Assembly: GCA_045630265.1 (NCBI GenBank)
Contig: JAZQSV010000017.1
Span: 1-20,785 of the forward strand
Reading direction: 5' to 3'
DNA length: 20,785 bases
Source: UMGS1279 sp045630265
GTDB taxonomy: Bacteria > Bacillota > Clostridia > Oscillospirales > Acutalibacteraceae
Position 1 is the stretch's first letter, and every line of letters starts with the position of its first letter. Positions 7,397-15,057 of this stretch are shown here, one piece after another. The notes beneath the pieces were generated by a model, which was not told the DNA's origin, did no database searches, and saw nothing but the letters and a program-made list of their open reading frames with translations. A program made the translations under genes and the position numbers.

Positions 7397-9154
7397 TTGC
7401 GGATTTCTGAAGAAATAATAAACGAAATTAAATATAAAAACCCCGTTGAAGAGGTTATTGGCTCTTACGTTACTTTAAAAAGAGCGGGTCGTAATTTAAA
7501 CGGTCTTTGTCCTTTTCATAACGAAAAAACCCCGTCCTTTACCGTTTATCCCGATACGCAGTCCTTTTACTGTTTTGGTTGCGGTGCCGGAGGCGACGTT
7601 TTCACCTTCACAAGAAAAGTAGAAAATTTAGACTATTTGGAAGCGGTTAAACGTCTTGCCGAGCGGTCGGGGGTAAGCATTCCTGAGGGTGATTATGACG
7701 ATTCCTATATAAAGCTAAAGGCAAGAATTTTTGACATTAACCGTGAAACGGCAAGGTTTTTTAATAAACAGCTTTATACGCCCGAGGGCAAGTGGGCGCT
7801 TGATTATTTAACCTCTAGGGGACTTACCGTTTCCACCATAAATCATTTCGGTCTTGGCGCGGCACCAAATGAGTGGGATGCTCTTTTAAAGCATTTAAAG
7901 GCCCTTGGCTTTACTTTAAGCGAAATGGAACAGGCCAACGTAATTACAAAGAATAGCCGCGGCGGGTATTATGACAGGTTCAGAAACCGAACAATGTTCC
8001 CTATAATCGACATAAACGGCAAGGTTTTGGGCTTTAGCGGCAGACGGCATCCAAACGAGGATAAGGGTGGCAAGTATATTAATACTTCCGATACCCCCGT
8101 TTACAAAAAAAGTAAGACGCTTTTTGGTTTTAATTTTGCCAAAAATCATTGTAATGAGCGATTGCTTATTGTAGAGGGAAACATGGATGTTGTTTCTCTT
8201 CATCAAGCGGGATTTGAATATACAATTGGCACTTTAGGTACAGCCTTTACCACCGAACAAGCACGACTCCTTGCAAGATATACTAAAGAGATAATACTTA
8301 GCTTTGACAGTGATGCTGCTGGACAAAAAGCGGCGGCAAGAGCTATGGAGGTTTTGGGGGATAGCGGACTTAAAGTGAGGGTGCTGTCCATTCCCGACGG
8401 AAAGGACCCCGATGAATTCATAAAGAAAAACGGCAGCGAAAGGTTTAAGGCAGTTTTAGACGGCGCAGTAAGTGAAATTGAGTACCGGCTTTACAAGTCG
8501 GCCGATGGGCTTGACCTCGATACCAATAACGGCATGGCGGAATATCTAAATCGCGTTGCCAATGAGCTTGCCGATGTAAACGACCCAATAGCGGTTGACC
8601 TTTATACGGGAAGACTTGCCTCAAAATACGGTGTTTCAAAGCAGGTTTTAATGAATAAAATAAGCGAGCTAAAAAGAAAAACCTATAAAGCGGCTCGAAA
8701 AAAGGAAATAAACGATATAATAAGGCCTAAGTTCAGAAACGATGAAATAAATCCCGAAAAGGTAAAATTTATGCGGGGGGTTAAGGCAGAGGAAGAAATT
8801 CTTGCGGTTTTAATGGCTCATCCCGACCTTTTCAGGGAGCTTCGAACATTAAGTGAGGAGGATTTTATTTCGCCGCTTAACATAAGGGTTTGGAAAGCAA
8901 TTTCCGAATGTTATAAGGACACAAGGAAGTTTGATATTTCCATTTTTGGTGATGAATTTACTACCGCCGAAACAGGATATATAACTTCACTTCAAAATAG
9001 GCAGTTTCCCTTTGTAAACCCCGTACAAAGTTTAACCGATGCAGTTACGGTGCTAAGGGAAGAAAAGGCAAAACAGCTTTCTTCGGCAGAAGGCACGGAA
9101 GAAAACTGGGAAGAACAAATGAAAAAGATTATTGAAAATAAAAGGAGAACCTAA
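7397..9154 (+). CDS. dnaG: DNA primase
   Basis: A 585-residue primase that makes RNA primers for replication. The N-terminal zinc-binding domain has Cys38, His41, Cys59 and Cys62 (CPFH and CFGC). The RNA-polymerase core carries RFRNRTMFPI and GFSGRR. The Toprim module shows LLIVEGNMD with Glu260 and SFDSDAAG with Asp304/Asp306, all metal-binding acidic residues. The C-terminal ~130 residues match the position of the DnaB-helicase interaction domain. The start is TTG at 7397, seven bases after AAAGGAGG (7382-7389). The longer in-frame ATG at 7379 would include that Shine-Dalgarno sequence in the coding region. Its stop codon lies one base before the rpoD start, and the rpoD ribosome-binding site is inside the dnaG end. 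Confidence 0.97.
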   Translation: MRISEEIINEIKYKNPVEEVIGSYVTLKRAGRNLNGLCPFHNEKTPSFTVYPDTQSFYCFGCGAGGDVFTFTRKVENLDYLEAVKRLAERSGVSIPEGDYDDSYIKLKARIFDINRETARFFNKQLYTPEGKWALDYLTSRGLTVSTINHFGLGAAPNEWDALLKHLKALGFTLSEMEQANVITKNSRGGYYDRFRNRTMFPIIDINGKVLGFSGRRHPNEDKGGKYINTSDTPVYKKSKTLFGFNFAKNHCNERLLIVEGNMDVVSLHQAGFEYTIGTLGTAFTTEQARLLARYTKEIILSFDSDAAGQKAAARAMEVLGDSGLKVRVLSIPDGKDPDEFIKKNGSERFKAVLDGAVSEIEYRLYKSADGLDLDTNNGMAEYLNRVANELADVNDPIAVDLYTGRLASKYGVSKQVLMNKISELKRKTYKAARKKEINDIIRPKFRNDEINPEKVKFMRGVKAEEEILAVLMAHPDLFRELRTLSEEDFISPLNIRVWKAISECYKDTRKFDISIFGDEFTTAETGYITSLQNRQFPFVNPVQSLTDAVTVLREEKAKQLSSAEGTEENWEEQMKKIIENKRRT

Positions 9155-9155
9155 A

Positions 9156-10220
9156 ATGGCTACTAAGAAGACAGAAAACACCGAAGAGATTATGGAGAAT
9201 GAGGAATTAAAAGCAAAGGCAAAGGATAAAGAGACGGATTTTGACGATTTTGATATTGAGCCCGAGGACCTCGCCTCTCTTTCCGCCGAGCCGCCCGTAC
9301 TCGATTTGGATTTTGACGAGCCCACATTGGACGAGCTTGCTTTGGAGGAGCTTGATACCGAAAATTTAGATGATGATATTTCTAATATTGAAAACATTTC
9401 TCTTGATGATCCCGTAAAGGTTTACTTAAAGGAAATTGGTAGGGTACCTCTTCTTAGTGGTAATGAGGAAATTGAGCTTGCCCTTAAAATTATTGAGGGT
9501 GATGATGCTGCCAAAAAACGTCTTACCGAGGCAAACCTGCGTTTGGTTGTAAGTATTGCAAAAAAATACGTAGGTCGCGGCATGCACTTTTTAGACCTTA
9601 TACAAGAGGGTAATGTTGGTCTTATTAAGGCGGTTGAAAAGTTTGACCATACCAAGGGATTTAAGTTTTCTACCTATGCTACTTGGTGGATAAGGCAGGC
9701 AATTACTCGTGCCATTGCCGACCAGGCACGTACCATTCGTATCCCCGTTCATATGGTTGAAACCATCAATCGTTTAAAGAAAGTTCAAAGCCAGCTCTTG
9801 CACGAAAACGGACAGGAGCCCACCGAGGATATGATAGCAGAGAGAATGGAGCTTTCGGTTGAAAGGGTACGCGAAATTATGCGAGTAGCGCAGGAGCCAG
9901 TTTCTATGGAAACTCCCATTGGTCCTGAGGAGGATAGCCGACTTATGGACTTTATTAGGGATGAGGACGCGCTTGCCCCCGATGATGCTGCCCTTAAAAC
10001 AATTACTAATGAAGATATTGACGCGGTGCTTCACACCTTAAACGAAAGGGAAGAGGCAGTTATTCGTCTTCGCTTTGGTCTTCAGGACGGCAGATGCCAT
10101 ACTTTGGAAGAGGTTGGCAGTGAATTTAACGTTACAAGAGAGCGCATTCGCCAGATTGAGGCAAAAGCACTCAGAAAGCTTCGCCACCCTGTTCGCAGTA
10201 ATAGATTTAAAGATAGGTAA
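9156..10220 (+). CDS. rpoD: RNA polymerase primary sigma factor (sigma-70/sigma-A)
   Basis: A 354-residue group 1 sigma factor that directs RNA polymerase to housekeeping promoters. Region 1.2 is near 84-115 (DDPVKVYLKEIG). Region 2 is near 125-195, with DLIQEGNVGLIKAVEKFD and the -10-reading FSTYATWWIRQAITRAIADQ segment. Region 3 is near 205-285 and region 4 near 293-345, with the -35-reading helix in RERIRQIEAKALRKLRHP. The first ~80 residues are strikingly acidic (about 30 Asp/Glu), in the place of region 1.1. The start is ATG at 9156, eight bases after AAAGGAG (9141-9147). An in-frame TTG at 9132 precedes that site. It is translationally linked to dnaG. The many TTGACA/TATAAT-like sites in this window agree with its expected specificity. 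Confidence 0.97.
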   Translation: MATKKTENTEEIMENEELKAKAKDKETDFDDFDIEPEDLASLSAEPPVLDLDFDEPTLDELALEELDTENLDDDISNIENISLDDPVKVYLKEIGRVPLLSGNEEIELALKIIEGDDAAKKRLTEANLRLVVSIAKKYVGRGMHFLDLIQEGNVGLIKAVEKFDHTKGFKFSTYATWWIRQAITRAIADQARTIRIPVHMVETINRLKKVQSQLLHENGQEPTEDMIAERMELSVERVREIMRVAQEPVSMETPIGPEEDSRLMDFIRDEDALAPDDAALKTITNEDIDAVLHTLNEREEAVIRLRFGLQDGRCHTLEEVGSEFNVTRERIRQIEAKALRKLRHPVRSNRFKDR

Positions 10221-10225
10221 ATATT

Positions 10226-10633
10226 ATGTTTTTAAATAATGAAACCGATTATGCGGTAAGAATTGTGGCATTTTTGGCAAAGCAAGAGGATAGGGTAGAT
10301 GCCGGCACAATAGCAGAAAATACAGGAGTTCCGTCCCGCTTTGCGCTTAAAATTTTGCATAGACTGGTAGGGGCCAATATAGTAAAATCCTTTAAGGGAA
10401 ATAAGGGCGGATATACTTTAGCCCGACCTGCCGGACAGATAACCATTTTAGAGGTTGTTGAGCAGATATACGGACCGCTTACCCTTAACAGATGTAAGCA
10501 TGACGGCGATTGCGGTTGCACACATCCCGGCGGATTTTGTGAGTTTAAGGACGTTTTTTCAGACGTAACAACATATATACGCTGCAAGTTTTCGCACGTT
10601 ACCTTTGAACATAAAATGGACCCTAAAAAATAA
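10226..10633 (+). CDS. Rrf2 family transcriptional regulator, probable Fe-S sensor
   Basis: A 135-residue winged-helix protein of Rrf2/IscR/NsrR type. The N-terminal start (FLNNETDYAVRIVAFLA) and the recognition region (PSRFALKILHRLVGANIVKSFKGNKGGYTLARP) are classic. Cysteines at 90, 96, 98 and 105, with another at 120, cluster where IscR and NsrR hold their Fe-S cofactor, so redox, nitric oxide or Fe-S status sensing is plausible. The exact ligands are uncertain because one extra cysteine is present. It begins five bases after the rpoD stop with only a weak AGG (10215-10217) ahead, which suggests translational coupling to rpoD. The likely targets include its own operon, but no operator can be pointed to. 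Confidence 0.88.
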   Translation: MFLNNETDYAVRIVAFLAKQEDRVDAGTIAENTGVPSRFALKILHRLVGANIVKSFKGNKGGYTLARPAGQITILEVVEQIYGPLTLNRCKHDGDCGCTHPGGFCEFKDVFSDVTTYIRCKFSHVTFEHKMDPKK

Positions 10634-10656
10634 GGTTTAGCAAAAGAGGATAAAAA

Positions 10657-10905
10657 ATGAAATTCACTTATACAACAAATGGAGTTTGCTCTAGGTTTAT
10701 TGAGATAGAGGTTGAAGATAATATTGTAAAGTCAGTAAAATACATAGGCGGCTGCAACGGTAATACCCAAGGTATAGCCAGCTTGGTAGTGGGTATGGAG
10801 GTTGATGAGGTTATTAAACGCCTTAAGGGTATTAACTGTAACGGACGTGGTACGTCCTGCCCCGACCAGCTTGCAAAGGCGCTTATAGCAAACCGAAACA
10901 GGTGA
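10657..10905 (+). CDS. TSCPD-domain protein (TIGR03905 type)
   Basis: An 82-residue protein that is essentially one TSCPD domain. Its name motif TSCPD is at residues 67-71 in GRGTSCPDQLAKAL. Other landmarks are an N-terminal beta-rich part with CSRFIEIEVED and the GGCNGNTQGIASL segment. The same domain closes class II (B12-dependent) ribonucleotide reductases, where its cysteines may help thiol exchange or metal binding. Standalone copies have no settled function that I know of. Four cysteines (Cys11, Cys33, Cys61, Cys69) could bind a metal or an Fe-S cluster, in keeping with the Fe-S-type regulator just upstream. AGAGGA lies ahead of the start. Its stop codon is inside the next gene's Shine-Dalgarno sequence. 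Confidence 0.85.
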   Translation: MKFTYTTNGVCSRFIEIEVEDNIVKSVKYIGGCNGNTQGIASLVVGMEVDEVIKRLKGINCNGRGTSCPDQLAKALIANRNR

Positions 10906-10909
10906 TATA

Positions 10910-11473
10910 ATGTCTAACGATTTTGATATGAAAATTGTGGAAAACGGGGCCTTTTCTGTAACAGACAAGGGTGAAGTTCCGCAAAATGATTCAGGTGAAT
11001 ATGAAAAGCAAAAGCAAAGCGGCAATCTATTAAGGGCTACCACCCTTGGTAAAAAGCTTGCAGAAGATTTTATTGCCAACTGCCATAGTGAAGAGCTTAT
11101 GGTTAGTGAGGCCGACAGTGAGCAGTTAAAGACACAAAAAATTCTGTTGCTTTCCTTTACCGTTATAGCGGGGCTTGAACAGTTTTGCCCCAATGCCACA
11201 GTAGCAAATACTGCAAGAACAGTTTTCTTTGAGGAACTTAAAAGAATTGATTCCGACCTTTCTCAAAAGTCCTCTGATAATGGTGCTTTTTCCTTTTATT
11301 TTCTATCCTTTAGAAGGGGAAATGATATTGAGCGCCGCATAGGTCAAACCTTTGCAATGCTATGCCTCCACGATGGCGACCCCATTTACCAAGAGCTTGG
11401 AGAGGCCATTTACTGTTGGTTTTTCTCCAATGTGGAAAAACAGGTTAAAAATGCCGAGTTTGTAGAGGCGTAG
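10910..11473 (+). CDS. Hypothetical protein, 187 residues
   Basis: I do not recognise a family. The protein is soluble-looking, with no signal peptide or membrane segment. Its first ~40 residues are polar and low in hydrophobics. From about 42 onward it looks mostly alpha-helical: LGKKLAEDFIANCHSEEL, then a helix near 75-92 (KILLLSFTVIAGLEQF), a helix near 98-114, and a C-terminal part with the FSFYFLSFRRG and FAMLCLHDGDP stretches. Codon use and GC look like the neighbours. The ATG is four bases after the TSCPD-gene stop, and AGGTGAT (10900-10906) is its ribosome-binding site. It is followed 52 bases later by trkA. Position suggests co-expression with the Rrf2-TSCPD pair; no function is assigned. 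Confidence 0.75.
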   Translation: MSNDFDMKIVENGAFSVTDKGEVPQNDSGEYEKQKQSGNLLRATTLGKKLAEDFIANCHSEELMVSEADSEQLKTQKILLLSFTVIAGLEQFCPNATVANTARTVFFEELKRIDSDLSQKSSDNGAFSFYFLSFRRGNDIERRIGQTFAMLCLHDGDPIYQELGEAIYCWFFSNVEKQVKNAEFVEA

Positions 11474-11525
11474 TAATTATAAATTCTTCTTTCAACCAAG
11501 GAAAGTCGTCCAAAAGGAGTGCTTT

Positions 11526-12881
11526 ATGAAAATTATTGTTGTTGGTGCAGGTAAGACGGGCAAAACCCTTGTGCGCATGCTTACAAACGAGGGGCACGAT
11601 GTAACCATTGTCGACATAGATGAACGCACGTTAACCGAGGTTTGTAATTCTAATGATATTATGGGAGTTTCGGGAAATGGTGTAAGTTTTTCTTCTCTTG
11701 ATGAAGCAGGACTTACAGACGCTGACGTTTTAATTGCCGTAACGGGCTCAGATGAGCAAAATCTTCTTTGTAGCTTGTTCGCAAAGAGGGTGGAAAACTG
11801 CTCTACCATTGCTAGGGTTAGAAATCCCCTTTATTTAAGTGAGACTGAATTTTTAAGAGACAGAATTGGTCTTACTATTATTATTAATCCCGAACTTTCT
11901 GCGGCGTCCGAAATTTCACGTCTTTTAAAATTTCCGTCGGCTATTGATATAAATGTTTTTGCTAAGGGCAAGGTTGAAATGCTTACCTTTAAGGTTGGAA
12001 AGGATTCGGCTTTGGATGGTAAGGATTTAAGCTTTGTTCGTAATAAGATAGAAAAAGACGTAATTTTCTGTTGTGTTGAGCGTGGCGGCGAATACTTTAT
12101 TCCGTCGGGCGAATTCACACTTATGGCGGGGGATAAGGCATCGGTAATTATTCCGCCTAGAAAATCACTTTCTTTCTTCAAAAAGATAGGTGTTGATACC
12201 CACAGCGTTAAGGACGTAATGATAGTGGGTGGCGGCACAATTGCTGAATATCTTGCAAAAATGCTTATTGACAACGGCATCGAGGTTAAGATAATAGAGA
12301 TAAATAAAAAGCGTTGCAATGAACTGGCTGCTAAGCTTCCCAAAGCGCTAATCATTAACGGCGATGCATCTGATAAGGAACTTCTTATTGAGGAGGGGCT
12401 GGGCACTACGGGTGCTTTTATAGCCCTTACCGGCTTTGATGAGGAAAATATTCTTCTATCCCTTTATGCTAAGGAAACAACAAATGCCAAGGTTGTAACC
12501 AAGGTAGATAGAATTTCCTTTGATGATTTGATAAGTAAGCTTAATATGGATAGTGTTATTTATCCCGGAAACATAATTGCTGAGAATGTTTTGCGGTTTG
12601 TACGCGCTAAGCAAAATGCTTTGGGCAACAACGTTGAAACTCTGCACAAACTTGTGGAGGAAAAGGTAGAGGCGCTTGAATTTATAATCAGTGAAAATTC
12701 TACCCTTACAGGCATTCCGCTTAAGGAAATGCAACTTAAGGAAAATGTAATTGTTTGCGGTATATTCCGTAAAAATCAACTTATACTTCCAACAGGTGAT
12801 AGCACCTTTGAGGCGGGGGACAGCGTAATTGTTGTTACAAGCCATAAAAAATTGGAGGATATAGGAGATATACTAAGGTAA
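11526..12881 (+). CDS. trkA: Trk system potassium uptake regulatory protein TrkA
   Basis: A 451-residue cytoplasmic protein with the duplicated RCK architecture of full-length TrkA. RCK-N 1 (1-~125) has the nucleotide-binding VVGAGKTG motif at 5-12 and Asp30 at the end of the second strand. RCK-C 1 is about 145-220. RCK-N 2 begins near 229 with IVGGGTIAEY and acidic Glu258. RCK-C 2 is about 380-451. TrkA rings gate the TrkH channel in response to NAD(H) or adenine nucleotides, and RCK-C domains of some homologues bind c-di-AMP. The ATG is preceded by AAAAGGAG (11512-11519), six bases away. The trkH start is only two bases after its stop, so the two subunits are made together. Confidence 0.95.
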   Translation: MKIIVVGAGKTGKTLVRMLTNEGHDVTIVDIDERTLTEVCNSNDIMGVSGNGVSFSSLDEAGLTDADVLIAVTGSDEQNLLCSLFAKRVENCSTIARVRNPLYLSETEFLRDRIGLTIIINPELSAASEISRLLKFPSAIDINVFAKGKVEMLTFKVGKDSALDGKDLSFVRNKIEKDVIFCCVERGGEYFIPSGEFTLMAGDKASVIIPPRKSLSFFKKIGVDTHSVKDVMIVGGGTIAEYLAKMLIDNGIEVKIIEINKKRCNELAAKLPKALIINGDASDKELLIEEGLGTTGAFIALTGFDEENILLSLYAKETTNAKVVTKVDRISFDDLISKLNMDSVIYPGNIIAENVLRFVRAKQNALGNNVETLHKLVEEKVEALEFIISENSTLTGIPLKEMQLKENVIVCGIFRKNQLILPTGDSTFEAGDSVIVVTSHKKLEDIGDILR

Positions 12882-12883
12882 TT

Positions 12884-14356
12884 ATGAACTACTCAATTAT
12901 ATTTTATATTTTGGGCTATGTGCTAAAGGTGGAGGGCATTTTTCTCCTTTTCCCTGCGGCAGTCGGCCTTATTTATAGAGAAAAAGAGTTTCTTTCATTT
13001 TTAGTTTGCGGTTTGGCGCTTATACTTATCGGTGTGCTTGCCACACTTAAAAAGCCAAAAAATCAAGTGTTTTTTGCCAAAGAGGGCTTTATTACCGTGG
13101 CGCTTAGTTGGGTTGAAATTAGCTTGTTTGGCGCTTTGCCGTTTCTTATAAGCGGAGACATACCAAACTTTACCGACGCCTTTTTCGAAGCGACTTCGGG
13201 CTTTACCACAACGGGAGCTAGCATTCTAACAAACGTTGAGGCACTCTCCCACGCTTCGCTTTTTTGGAGAAGCTTTACCCACTGGATAGGCGGTATGGGA
13301 ATACTTGTATTCTTGCTTTCGGTATTGCCCATAGCGGGCGGCGCAACAATGCATTTAATGCGTGCAGAAAGCCCTGGTCCGCAGGTTGGAAAAATTGTTC
13401 CCAAAATAAGGGATACCGCCCTTATTTTGTATATAATTTATAGCGTAATGACCGTAGTGGAGATTATAATACTAATTTGCGGTAGAATGCCTATATTCGA
13501 TGCAGTCACCCTTTCACTGGGTACTGCGGGCACAGGCGGTTTTTCCATTAAAAATAGCGGACTTTCTGAATATTCCGCCTTCTCCCAGTATGTAATTGCC
13601 ATTTTTATGATACTTTTCGGCGTTAACTTCAACGCTTATTTTCTGATTGTCAGAAGGCGCTTTAAGGAGGCTTTTATTGAAGAGGCAAGGTGGTATTTCT
13701 GTATAATTGCGGTGGCAGTTACTATTATAACTCTTAATACCTTGGGGGTATTTAAAACAGCAGAAGAATCTTTCAGGCATGCTCTTTTTCACGTTGGCTC
13801 CATAATTACTACCACAGGTTATTCAACGGCTGATTATAATATTTTATATCCCGAACTTTCAAAGGTAATAATTGTTTTACTTATGTTTTGTGGCGCTTGT
13901 GCAGGAAGCACCGGTGGCGGAATTAAGGTTTCGCGTATTGCTATACTTATTAAAACGGTAAAGGGAGAAATTTCTAGGATCGTGCATCCGAATGCTGTTA
14001 AAAAGATTCGTTTTGAGGGCAAGGGGTTGGACGGTTCGGTAGTAGGATCGATTAGTGTTTTCTTTGCGGCATATTTCTTTGTATTTGCTGCTTCGCTATT
14101 GGTTGTATCGTTCGATAATTTTGATTTTACAACAAATTTTACTGCAGTAACTTCAACCATCAATAATATAGGCCCGGGACTTTCTAAGGTAGGACCCAGT
14201 GGGAACTTTTCTGAATTTTCAAAGCTGTCAAAGTATGTACTTAGTTTTGATATGATAACCGGCAGACTTGAGATTTTTCCAATGCTTTTACTGCTTAGCC
14301 CTGCTACGTGGAAACGTTCAATAACTGTCAGAAAACGCAAAAATGCAGAAAGATAA
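12884..14356 (+). CDS. trkH: Trk system potassium uptake membrane subunit TrkH
   Basis: A 490-residue polytopic membrane protein of the TrkH/KtrB superfamily, the ion-conducting part of the Trk potassium uptake system. Four pore-loop filter sequences can be seen: TTTG (108-111), GTGG (216-219), TTTG (309-312) and NNIG (427-430), each ending in the conserved filter glycine. WIGGMGILVFLLSVLPIAGG (134-153) and GACAGSTGGGIKVSR (337-351) are strong family signatures; the latter matches the gating-loop region near the third pore domain. The final ~20 residues are basic and cytoplasmic. It partners with the TrkA encoded directly upstream. It is the last plus-strand gene before a convergent hairpin. 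Confidence 0.95.
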   Translation: MNYSIIFYILGYVLKVEGIFLLFPAAVGLIYREKEFLSFLVCGLALILIGVLATLKKPKNQVFFAKEGFITVALSWVEISLFGALPFLISGDIPNFTDAFFEATSGFTTTGASILTNVEALSHASLFWRSFTHWIGGMGILVFLLSVLPIAGGATMHLMRAESPGPQVGKIVPKIRDTALILYIIYSVMTVVEIIILICGRMPIFDAVTLSLGTAGTGGFSIKNSGLSEYSAFSQYVIAIFMILFGVNFNAYFLIVRRRFKEAFIEEARWYFCIIAVAVTIITLNTLGVFKTAEESFRHALFHVGSIITTTGYSTADYNILYPELSKVIIVLLMFCGACAGSTGGGIKVSRIAILIKTVKGEISRIVHPNAVKKIRFEGKGLDGSVVGSISVFFAAYFFVFAASLLVVSFDNFDFTTNFTAVTSTINNIGPGLSKVGPSGNFSEFSKLSKYVLSFDMITGRLEIFPMLLLLSPATWKRSITVRKRKNAER

Positions 14357-14365
14357 TAAAATTAA

Positions 14366-14403
14366 AACTGCCCGGGGCGTTTGTCCCGGACAGTTATTTT
14401 TTT
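14366..14403. terminator. Hairpin terminator between convergent trkH and gmhA-like genes
   Basis: Arms 14367-14377 (AACTGCCCGGG) and 14385-14395 pair with one internal C-A mismatch and a short loop. On the plus strand TTATTTTTTT follows. On the minus strand the hairpin runs into TTTTAATTTTATT, so it can serve both convergent transcripts. Confidence 0.85.
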
Positions 14404-14418
14404 GTTTTATTTCTTTAT

Positions 14419-15048
14419 TTACTTTAGATAAAATGCCTCTTCCACAAGGGCGCAAATTACGTGGTAAATAGGCAGATGGTATTCCTGAATTCGATAGGTC
14501 TCACAGTGTGGCGCCTTAATGCAAATATCAGCGTTTTGATTTAAAAGCCCGCCTTTTTCGCCTGTCATACCAATAACCGTAAGGCCAAGCGCTTTTGCAA
14601 TTTTTGCGGCGTGGTTAACGTTTTTAGCGTTACCTGAGGTGCTAAGACCAATAAGAATATCACCCTTTTTGCCAAGTCCGTAAACCTGCTGCGCAAATAT
14701 GTAGTCGGGGTCAACGTCGTTACAGTAGGCAGTTATAAGGGCAGAGGATTCGCAAAGATTTATTGCGGGCAATCCGCATTGGAGCTTTGAAATTAGCTCA
14801 TCGTCGGCACCGTTTGCCTTTAAAGTTTCTGCTAATGTGCAGTCGGTGGGGCGTCGCTTTAAAAAGCCCTTCATAAGCTCGCCTACAATGTGTGTACAGT
14901 CTGCGGCACTACCACCGTTGCCGCACAGGAGCACCTTGCCACCATTTTTATAGCAGTCTATAATTTTGTTTGTTGCGCTTTCAATGTCTGCAGCTGCAGC
15001 TTCCAGTTCGGGAAAACGCTCTATAAGGACTTTAATTCTGTCAGTCAT
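14419..15048 (-). CDS. SIS-domain sugar-phosphate isomerase, GmhA-like
   Basis: A 209-residue SIS-domain protein. GmhA converts sedoheptulose 7-phosphate to glycero-manno-heptose 7-phosphate. The related DiaA shares the fold but acts on DnaA. Visible features are the phosphate loop LLCGNGGSAADC (40-51), Glu57 in HIVGELMKGF, the LSTSGNAKNV loop (135-144), and QEYHLPIYHVICALVEE with Gln188, His191 and His196 in the place of the catalytic and metal residues of GmhA. These residues favour a true isomerase. It starts nine bases after the ROK kinase gene, and its Shine-Dalgarno TAGGAG includes that gene's stop codon. An isomerase next to a sugar kinase suggests a small sugar-phosphate pathway, possibly a heptose or related sugar. 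The substrate is not certain. Confidence 0.85.
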   Translation of the reverse strand: MTDRIKVLIERFPELEAAAADIESATNKIIDCYKNGGKVLLCGNGGSAADCTHIVGELMKGFLKRRPTDCTLAETLKANGADDELISKLQCGLPAINLCESSALITAYCNDVDPDYIFAQQVYGLGKKGDILIGLSTSGNAKNVNHAAKIAKALGLTVIGMTGEKGGLLNQNADICIKAPHCETYRIQEYHLPIYHVICALVEEAFYLK

Positions 15049-15057
15049 AAAAATCTC

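Noticed and set aside
9053..9397. Serine-rich 114-codon minus-strand frame across the dnaG-rpoD junction
   Set aside because: Its serine richness is the antisense of the acidic rpoD N-terminus; no ribosome-binding site or homology is apparent.
11474..11525. Possible c-di-AMP (ydaO) riboswitch before trkA
   Set aside because: The gap is only 52 bases and contains no hairpin set; it cannot hold this riboswitch.
11831..12406. 191-codon open frame on the minus strand inside trkA
   Set aside because: It is a shadow of trkA: biased composition (Ser/Ile/Leu-rich), no ribosome-binding site and no family resemblance, while the plus-strand frame is a full TrkA.
13834..14340. 168-codon open frame on the minus strand inside trkH
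   Set aside because: It lies wholly antisense to conserved pore regions of TrkH and has no supporting start signal.
14419..15048. MurNAc-6-phosphate etherase (MurQ) or DiaA
   Set aside because: Length and the HIVGELMK and QEYHLPIYH motifs fit GmhA better; MurQ is longer with different motifs. DiaA cannot be fully excluded, but the active-site residues are intact.
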